10,595 nucleotides of DNA. Origin: Burkholderiaceae bacterium. Lineage in GTDB: Bacteria; Pseudomonadota; Gammaproteobacteria; Burkholderiales; Burkholderiaceae_C. This document shows positions 6,267 through 10,595 of the stretch, piece after piece. The stretch lies in contig JAGOBT010000065.1 in NCBI GenBank assembly GCA_017999135.1, positions 1-10,595 of the forward strand, given 5' to 3'. Under the pieces are notes generated by a model, which was given only the letters and a program-made list of their open reading frames with translations, searched no databases and had not been told where the DNA came from. The position numbers were made by a program, and so were the translations under genes. Position 1 is the first letter of the stretch. Each line of letters opens with the position of its first letter.

Positions 6267-6281
6267 GCGGGGCCCGCCCGC
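6267..6281. terminator. Small G/C hairpin between two convergent genes
   Basis: GCGGG and CCCGC form a 5-base-pair stem with a 5-base loop in the 21-base gap between the plus-strand stop at 6264 and the minus-strand stop at 6286. The flanking stop codons could add a few outer pairs. No T run is present on either strand. A shared transcript-end element is plausible but weakly supported. Confidence 0.25.
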
Positions 6282-6285
6282 AGGG

Positions 6286-6963
6286 TCAGCCGCCGAACAC
6301 CTTGCGCAGGATGGCGCTGCCAGTGGCCACTGGGTCCTTGCGGATCTTGCGCTCTTCCTCGCCAATCATCAGGAACAGCCCGTCCAGGCTCTTGCCGGTG
6401 ACATAGCGCTCGATGTTGGCGTCGTCGCCCTTGAGCAGGCCCAGCTTGGCGGCCCTGCCGGCCACCGCGTTGTACTTGTCGGCCAGCGCCACCTTCTGCG
6501 TGGCCTTGGTGACGATGGGCAGGAACTGCTCACCCAGCGGCGCCCGGGTCTTGCGGGCGAAGAAGTCGGTGACCGAGGTGTCGCCACCGCGCACGATCTT
6601 CACCGCGTCGTCGACCGACATCGACTTGGCGGTGTTCACCAGCAGGGTGCGGGCCTGCGGCACGGCCGCCTCGGCGGCGCGGTTCATCGCGGTGACCAGT
6701 TCATCGACCTTCTTCTGGCCGCCGGTGGCCTTCAGCAGCTTGGCGGCGTCGTTCAGGAAGCCCGGCAACGGGATGCGCACCTTCGGATTGCCCAGAAAGC
6801 CGTCGCTGCGGCCCAGCAGGTCGACCGCTGCGTTGGCGCCGCGCTCCAGCGCGCTGCGCACGCCCAGCGCGGCATCGCCCTCATTGAACCCGGCGGCCCG
6901 GATCGGGTCCACCACCACGAACCCGGTGAAGAACACCCCGGACGTAAACTGCCTGCGTTGCAT
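6286..6963 (-). CDS. DUF4197 domain-containing protein
   Basis: The 225-residue product matches the DUF4197 family over residues about 28-224. It has the repeated theme ALGVRSALERGANAAVDLLG, then GFLGNPKVRIPLP, the MNRAAEAAVPQA helix, FLPIVTKATQKV, YVTGKSLDGLFLMIGEEE and the closing RKDPVATGSAILRKVFG. The family is found in proteobacteria and has no established function; members are usually predicted to be exported. Here the N-terminus has a twin-arginine-like MQRRQFTS but only a short hydrophobic stretch (GVFFTGFVVV) and then Asp-Pro-Ile-Arg, so export is uncertain. The ATG at 6963 is chosen because GGGGAGA lies six bases upstream on the minus strand. Its start is 13 bases from that of the divergent thioredoxin-like gene. 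Confidence 0.9.
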   Translation of the reverse strand: MQRRQFTSGVFFTGFVVVDPIRAAGFNEGDAALGVRSALERGANAAVDLLGRSDGFLGNPKVRIPLPGFLNDAAKLLKATGGQKKVDELVTAMNRAAEAAVPQARTLLVNTAKSMSVDDAVKIVRGGDTSVTDFFARKTRAPLGEQFLPIVTKATQKVALADKYNAVAGRAAKLGLLKGDDANIERYVTGKSLDGLFLMIGEEERKIRKDPVATGSAILRKVFGG

Positions 6964-6976
6964 TGAAGGTCTCCCC

Positions 6977-7492
6977 ATGTCCCTGTCCCGCCGCCATCTT
7001 GCCACCGTTGCCATGCTGGCCGCCGCCGCGGCCGCCGGCTGGCTGGCCTTCGGGCGCAGTGCCACGCACGAGCCTGCACCCCAGGTGAGCTACACCCTGC
7101 TCGACGGGCAGAAGCTCAGCACCGACACGCTCAAGGGCCAGGTGGTGCTGGTGAACTTCTGGGCCACCAGCTGCACCACCTGCGTGGCCGAGATGCCCGA
7201 GATCATGGCCACCTACGAGAAGTACAAGGCGCGCGGCTACCAGACAGTGGCGGTTGCCATGGCCTACGACCCGCCGGCCTACGTGGCCAACTTCGCGCAG
7301 ACGCGCAAGCTGCCGTTCGGCGTGGCGATCGACAACACCGGCGCCATCGCCAAGGGCTTCGGCGACATCAAGCTGACGCCCACCACCTTCCTGATCAACA
7401 AGCGCGGCGAGATCGTCAAGCGCTATGTCGGCGCGCCCGATTTCGAGGCGCTGCACACGCTGGTGGAGAAGCTGCTGGCCGAAAAGGCCTGA
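6977..7492 (+). CDS. TlpA/ResA-like thioredoxin-fold protein, membrane-anchored or exported
   Basis: The 171-residue product has an N-terminal signal or anchor (MSLSRRHL, then a hydrophobic run to about residue 25), with a twin-arginine-like SRR. A single thioredoxin-fold domain of the AhpC/TSA-Redoxin (TlpA) type follows. The redox motif is FWATSCTTC, with Cys66 and Cys69, and the cis-proline is Pro135 in LTPTTFLI. It probably reduces or exchanges disulfides in the periplasm, for instance for cytochrome c maturation or protein repair; the partner is not shown. Ser in place of the usual Trp before the first Cys is notable. The ATG at 6977 has GAAGG seven bases upstream. A longer reading frame open to 6413 is rejected because it lies antisense inside the DUF4197 gene. 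Confidence 0.9.
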   Translation: MSLSRRHLATVAMLAAAAAAGWLAFGRSATHEPAPQVSYTLLDGQKLSTDTLKGQVVLVNFWATSCTTCVAEMPEIMATYEKYKARGYQTVAVAMAYDPPAYVANFAQTRKLPFGVAIDNTGAIAKGFGDIKLTPTTFLINKRGEIVKRYVGAPDFEALHTLVEKLLAEKA

Positions 7493-7505
7493 CTGCCGCC
7501 CCGCC

Positions 7506-7537
7506 GCCGGCCGTCACACAGTGGCGGTGACGCCGGC
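7506..7537. terminator. Hairpin at the tlpA-like/lipA convergent junction
   Basis: The left arm (7506-7517) and right arm (7527-7537) form an 11-base-pair stem with one bulged C around a 9-base loop; the inner part is GTCAC with GTGAC. It covers the lipA stop codon and starts 13 bases after the stop of the thioredoxin-like gene. It could act at transcript ends from both sides. No T run follows on either strand, so Rho-independent termination is not established. Confidence 0.4.
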
Positions 7538-8506
7538 GCCGGCTGCCTGCTGGTCGGCGTGGTAGCTGCTGCGCACCATGGCGCCCACGGCAGCGTGGGT
7601 GAAGCCCATCTGGTGCGCTTCGGCCTCGAACATCTTGAAGGTGTCGGGGTGCACATAGCGGCGCACTGGCAGGTGGTGGCCGCTGGGCGCCAGGTACTGG
7701 CCGATGGTGAGCATGTCGATGTCATGCGCGCGCATGTCGCGCATCACCTGCAGGATCTCGTCATCCGTCTCGCCCAGGCCGACCATGATGCCGCTCTTGG
7801 TGGGGATGTGCGGGAACAGCGCCTTGAACTTCTTCAGCAGGTTCAGGCTGAAGGCGTAGTCGCTGCCGGGCCGTGCTTCCTTGTACAGGCGCGGCGCGGT
7901 CTCCAGGTTGTGGTTCATCACGTCGGGCGGCGCGGCGTTCAGGATCTCGAGCGCGCGGTCGTCGCGGCCGCGGAAGTCGGGCACCAGGATCTCGATGCGG
8001 GTGGCCGGTGACTGCTCACGCACCTGGCGGATGCATTCGACGAAGTGGCCGGCGCCGCCGTCACGCAGGTCATCGCGGTCAACGCTGGTGATGACCACGT
8101 ACTTCAGCTTCAGCGCGGCGATGGTCTTGGCCAGATTGGCCGGCTCGTTCACGTCCAGCGGGTCGGGCCGGCCGTGGCCCACGTCGCAGAACGGGCAGCG
8201 GCGGGTGCACTTGTCGCCCATGATCATGAAGGTGGCCGTACCGTGGCCGAAGCATTCGCCGATGTTCGGGCAGCTGGCTTCCTCGCAGACGGTGTGCAGC
8301 TTGTGCTCACGCAGGATCTGCTTGATCTCGTAGAACCGGGTGCTGGGGCTGCCGGCCTTCACGCGGATCCAGTCGGGCTTCTTCAGGGTCTCGGCGGCCA
8401 CCACCTTGATCGGGATGCGCGCGGTCTTGGCCTGGGCCTTCTGCTTGGCGGTGGCGTCGTAGCTGGCGGCGGGCTGGGCCTCGCGGGTGGTGTTGTCAGT
8501 CGACAT
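7514..8506 (-). CDS. lipA: Lipoyl synthase
   Basis: This radical-SAM enzyme inserts two sulfur atoms into protein-bound octanoyl groups to make lipoyl cofactors for pyruvate and 2-oxoglutarate dehydrogenases and the glycine cleavage system. The 330-residue product shows both iron-sulfur sites. The auxiliary cluster cysteines are Cys74, Cys79 and Cys85 ([12 protein letters not shown]). The radical-SAM CX3CX2C cysteines are Cys100, Cys104 and Cys107 (CTRRCPFC). The conserved RSSYHAD near the C-terminus (312-318) supplies the serine ligand of the auxiliary cluster. LETAPRLY and [10 protein letters not shown] are further family signatures. The first 45 residues are a polar, poorly conserved extension. 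The gene follows lipB by 30 bases on the same strand, so octanoyl transfer and sulfur insertion are probably co-expressed. No strong ribosome binding site is visible. Confidence 0.97.
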   Translation of the reverse strand: MSTDNTTREAQPAASYDATAKQKAQAKTARIPIKVVAAETLKKPDWIRVKAGSPSTRFYEIKQILREHKLHTVCEEASCPNIGECFGHGTATFMIMGDKCTRRCPFCDVGHGRPDPLDVNEPANLAKTIAALKLKYVVITSVDRDDLRDGGAGHFVECIRQVREQSPATRIEILVPDFRGRDDRALEILNAAPPDVMNHNLETAPRLYKEARPGSDYAFSLNLLKKFKALFPHIPTKSGIMVGLGETDDEILQVMRDMRAHDIDMLTIGQYLAPSGHHLPVRRYVHPDTFKMFEAEAHQMGFTHAAVGAMVRSSYHADQQAAGAGVTATV

Positions 8507-8536
8507 GGCAATGCGGGCCCGCAGGCGGTGGATGCG

Positions 8537-9205
8537 TCAGGGCGTGAACTGCGCGGCCAGGCGGCTGCCCAGCTGCTGCGCCACCGTCGCCCAGTCGGTG
8601 GAAACCCCGAGTCTAGCGAGATCGACTGTCTGCAGGGCTGCGTAGCCACACGGATTGATGCCGCCGAACGGCGTCAAATCCATGTCGACGTTCAGCGCCA
8701 CACCGTGGTACGTGCAGTGCCGGCTGACCTTGATGCCCAGCGCCGCCACCTTGCCCAGGCCTGCAAATGCATCGCCGCCGGGCGCCGGGCCGGTCAGCCG
8801 GGCATGGCTGCCGGGGTCGGCCAGGCGCACGTAGATGCCGGGCGCGCCTGCCACCCGGTGGCCGGTGATCTGGTGCGCTTCCAGCACCTTGATCACCGCG
8901 TTCTCCAGCCGGTAGACGTATTCCTTGACGTAGATGCCCAGGCGCTTCAGGTCGACCAGCGGGTAGGCCACCACCTGGCCGGGGCCGTGGTACGTGACCT
9001 GGCCGCCGCGGTTGGTGGGCACCACCGGGATGCCGCCGGCATCCAGCAGGTGCTCGGCCTTGCCGGCCAGGCCCTGGGTGTAGACCGGGTCGTGCTCGAC
9101 CAGCCACAGCTCGTCGGGTGTGCCGTCGGTGCGCGCCTCGGTGAAGGCGCGCATCGCGTCCACCGTGGGCGCGTAGGGCTGGCGGCCCAGGGTACGGATC
9201 AGCAT
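8537..9205 (-). CDS. lipB: Lipoyl(octanoyl) transferase
   Basis: LipB moves octanoate from acyl carrier protein to the lipoyl domains of target enzymes, the step before LipA. The 222-residue product contains [20 protein letters not shown] (66-85), the lysine site [10 protein letters not shown] with Lys152, and the catalytic cysteine Cys186 in GGINPCGY. Relative to E. coli LipB there is an insert of roughly 20 residues between GIYV and GKVAALG (about 127-149, [10 protein letters not shown]... FAGL), which I believe is common in Burkholderiales. The ATG at 9205 gives the usual N-terminal length; a longer frame open to 9574 overlaps the DUF493 gene and is rejected. AGG four bases upstream may serve for ribosome binding. 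It lies 23 bases after the DUF493 gene and 30 before lipA. Confidence 0.96.
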   Translation of the reverse strand: MLIRTLGRQPYAPTVDAMRAFTEARTDGTPDELWLVEHDPVYTQGLAGKAEHLLDAGGIPVVPTNRGGQVTYHGPGQVVAYPLVDLKRLGIYVKEYVYRLENAVIKVLEAHQITGHRVAGAPGIYVRLADPGSHARLTGPAPGGDAFAGLGKVAALGIKVSRHCTYHGVALNVDMDLTPFGGINPCGYAALQTVDLARLGVSTDWATVAQQLGSRLAAQFTP

Positions 9206-9228
9206 GCCGCCTGGTGCGGGTGGTGGCG

Positions 9229-9516
9229 CTACAGCACCACCTTGACCATCGGGTGGGTGCTGAGCGTGCGGTACAGCTCGTCGAGCATCTCCCGGCTGGT
9301 GGCGGTGACGGTGAGCGTCAGCCCCAGGTACTTGCCGCCACTGCTGGGCCGCTGCTCGATGCTGGCGGCGTCGAAGCCGGGGTCGAACTGGCGCGCCACG
9401 GCCACCATCGCCTCCAGGTAGCCGGGCACCTGGTTGCCCATCACCTTGATCGGGAAGGCGCTGGGATAGGTGATCAGCGACTGCTCGGGCGGGATGGGGG
9501 GCGGAACGGTGGCCAT
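9229..9516 (-). CDS. DUF493 / YbeD-like protein
   Basis: The 95-residue protein is of the DUF493 (YbeD) family, a small alpha-beta fold resembling ACT-type regulatory domains, with no settled biochemical role. Visible family marks are [14 protein letters not shown] near the N-terminus, [27 protein letters not shown] in the middle, and [15 protein letters not shown] at the C-terminus. The full length matches the family. In many proteobacteria the gene lies beside lipB, as here (23 bases upstream of lipB and 17 after the aminotransferase gene), which suggests a link to lipoate synthesis or its control. No clear ribosome binding site is visible, so coupling to the upstream gene is possible. Confidence 0.94.
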   Translation of the reverse strand: MATVPPPIPPEQSLITYPSAFPIKVMGNQVPGYLEAMVAVARQFDPGFDAASIEQRPSSGGKYLGLTLTVTATSREMLDELYRTLSTHPMVKVVL

Positions 9517-9533
9517 GGCAGGCAGCTGGGGGC

Positions 9534-10415
9534 TCAGATCGACTGTTCAAGCTTGGCACGCTGGTAGGCCTCATAGAGGCGGGCGTACACCGGGCCCGGC
9601 TTGCCGCGCAGCGCGCCGTGGCCCACCGGCTCGCCGTCGAGTCGGGTGACGGGCAGCACCTCCTTGGTGGCCGAGGTCAGGATCAGCTCGTCGGCGGCGC
9701 GCACGTCGCTTTCGGCGATGGGGCGCAGGTTGTAGGCGATGCCCACTTCGGCGCACAGCTCGGCCAGCAGGTCGTAGCGGATGCCTTCCAGCACATGGCC
9801 GCTCTTGGGCGGGCCCAGCAGCGCGCCTTCATGCACCACCCACACATTGCTGCCCGATGCCTCGGTCAGCCAGCCGTCGCGGAACATCACCGTCTCCAGC
9901 GCACCATGGTCGGCCGAGATCTGCCGCGCCAGCACGTTGCCCAGCAGCGACACGCTCTTGATGTCGCCGCGCTCCCAGCGGAAATCGCGCGCGGTGACGC
10001 AGGCCACGCCGGCGTGGCGCTGCTCGGCCGACGGCGGCTTCATCGGGCTGGTCATCGCAAACACCGTGGGCGTGATGCCCACCGGCATGACGTGGTCGCG
10101 CAGCGCGACGCCGCGGGTGATCTCGATGTAGACCAGCTGGTCGTCGGCCGGCTGGGCAGCCACCAGTTCACGCACCAGCGCCAGCCAGCCGTCGCGGCTG
10201 TGCGGGTTGGGGATGCGCAGCTTGTCCAGGCTGCGCGCCAGGCGGGCCATGTGTTCGTCGAAGCGGAAGCAGCGCCGGCCGTAGACCGGGATCACCTCGT
10301 AGATGCCGTCGCCAAAGATGAAGCCCCGGTCCAGCACCGAGATCTTGGCGTCGCGCAGGGGCAGCGTTTCGCCGTTCAGGTGGCACAGGGTGTCGGGCAG
10401 GGCGGTGGTGGTCAT
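9534..10415 (-). CDS. dat: D-amino-acid (D-alanine) aminotransferase, class IV
   Basis: This is a pyridoxal-phosphate enzyme of fold type IV that probably converts D-alanine and other D-amino acids to keto acids and D-glutamate. The 293-residue product has the N-terminal signature [20 protein letters not shown] (26-45). The cofactor lysine is Lys153 in [15 protein letters not shown], a form typical of D-alanine aminotransferases. [11 protein letters not shown] follows with Glu185, then the phosphate-binding region LEGIR and [12 protein letters not shown] branched-chain aminotransferase or aminodeoxychorismate lyase shares this fold. The DIKS..LLGN motif and the preceding D-Ala-D-Ala carboxypeptidase gene favour the D-amino-acid enzyme, since that enzyme releases D-alanine. 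The gene ends 17 bases before the DUF493 gene; the ribosome binding site is weak. Confidence 0.92.
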   Translation of the reverse strand: MTTTALPDTLCHLNGETLPLRDAKISVLDRGFIFGDGIYEVIPVYGRRCFRFDEHMARLARSLDKLRIPNPHSRDGWLALVRELVAAQPADDQLVYIEITRGVALRDHVMPVGITPTVFAMTSPMKPPSAEQRHAGVACVTARDFRWERGDIKSVSLLGNVLARQISADHGALETVMFRDGWLTEASGSNVWVVHEGALLGPPKSGHVLEGIRYDLLAELCAEVGIAYNLRPIAESDVRAADELILTSATKEVLPVTRLDGEPVGHGALRGKPGPVYARLYEAYQRAKLEQSI

Positions 10416-10483
10416 GGCGGGCCTGGGTGGTGTGGCAGCAGCACCAGCTTAGCGGATGGCCCGCGGCGCCGGCTGGATCCAGA

Positions 10484-10595
10484 TCACTTGATCCACAGGC
10501 GGATCGAATCCCAGGCGCGGCCCAGCAGGCCCGATTCGGGCACGGCCTGCAGCACCACCAGCGGCACGCTGGCCAGCTTGGTGCCGGCGGCGGTG
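10484..10595 (-). CDS. dacC: D-alanyl-D-alanine carboxypeptidase, 3' end only
   Basis: Only the last 36 complete codons are in the window, with the stop TGA at 10484-10486; the rest lies beyond the right edge. The peptide ends PLVVLQAVPESGLLGRAWDS followed by IRLWIK. This is the amphipathic C-terminal helix by which PBP5/6-type carboxypeptidases sit on the outer face of the inner membrane. These enzymes trim the terminal D-alanine from peptidoglycan stem peptides. The gene lies 68 bases upstream of the D-amino-acid aminotransferase on the same strand, an order I know from other Burkholderiales. The symbol dacC is used as is customary in that group; dacA would serve equally. Confidence 0.88.
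   Translation of the reverse strand, partial: TAAGTKLASVPLVVLQAVPESGLLGRAWDSIRLWIK

Noticed and set aside
6413..7492. Longer frame for the thioredoxin-like gene (359 residues)
   Set aside because: The added part lies antisense within the DUF4197 gene. The ATG at 6977 has GAAGG in place and is followed at once by a signal sequence.
8045..9421. Plus-strand frame of 458 codons opposite lipA, lipB and DUF493
   Set aside because: It is a Gly/Val/Ala/His-rich antisense shadow; the three minus-strand genes are certain by motif.
1..10595. Insertion sequences, CRISPR arrays, attachment sites or phage genes
   Set aside because: No terminal inverted repeats, transposase motifs or regularly spaced repeats were seen, and nearly all of the DNA is taken up by compact chromosomal genes.

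Overview
The window is GC-rich with strong G/C bias at third codon positions. Its gene families and order point to a betaproteobacterium of the order Burkholderiales, perhaps near the Leptothrix/Rubrivivax/Ideonella group (inference; no 16S body lies in the window). The main clues are a permease-less PTS block (mannose-type EIIA, HPr, EI), the cluster dacC - D-amino-acid aminotransferase - DUF493 - lipB - lipA, a DUF4197 protein, and an rRNA leader with the boxA-like antiterminator usual in this order. I see no mobile element, CRISPR array, tRNA or prophage gene.

Layout, left to right. (1) 1-490: the upstream region of a ribosomal RNA operon that reads leftward out of the window. It holds the pre-16S leader with a boxA-like site, two good sigma70-like promoters, one weaker promoter, and a hairpin separating it from the operon to its right. 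(2) 491-4951, all minus strand: a tightly packed run transcribed as lipoprotein, MFS transporter, EIIA-Man, HPr (ptsH), EI (ptsI). The junctions are ATGA, TAATG or a gene overlap, except for a 97-base gap before ptsI. The phosphorelay would run PEP to EI to HPr to EIIA. No IIB or IIC permease is present, so the role is probably regulatory. (3) 4990-6264, plus strand: a divergent gene for a protein shaped like a hybrid histidine kinase that has lost the usual catalytic residues in both its kinase-like and receiver-like parts. It is the least ordinary item here. (4) 6286-7492: a DUF4197 protein (minus) and a TlpA-like thioredoxin (plus), diverging from start codons only 13 bases apart. (5) 7514-10595, all minus strand: dacC (only its 3' end), D-amino-acid aminotransferase, DUF493/YbeD, lipB and lipA, with short gaps. 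This joins peptidoglycan D-amino-acid metabolism to lipoate synthesis.

Most of the window is housekeeping. The points worth a second look are the degenerate kinase/receiver protein, the control region before ptsI, the nearly touching divergent gene pair, and hairpins at the gene ends. All calls come from reading the sequence; no database search was possible.
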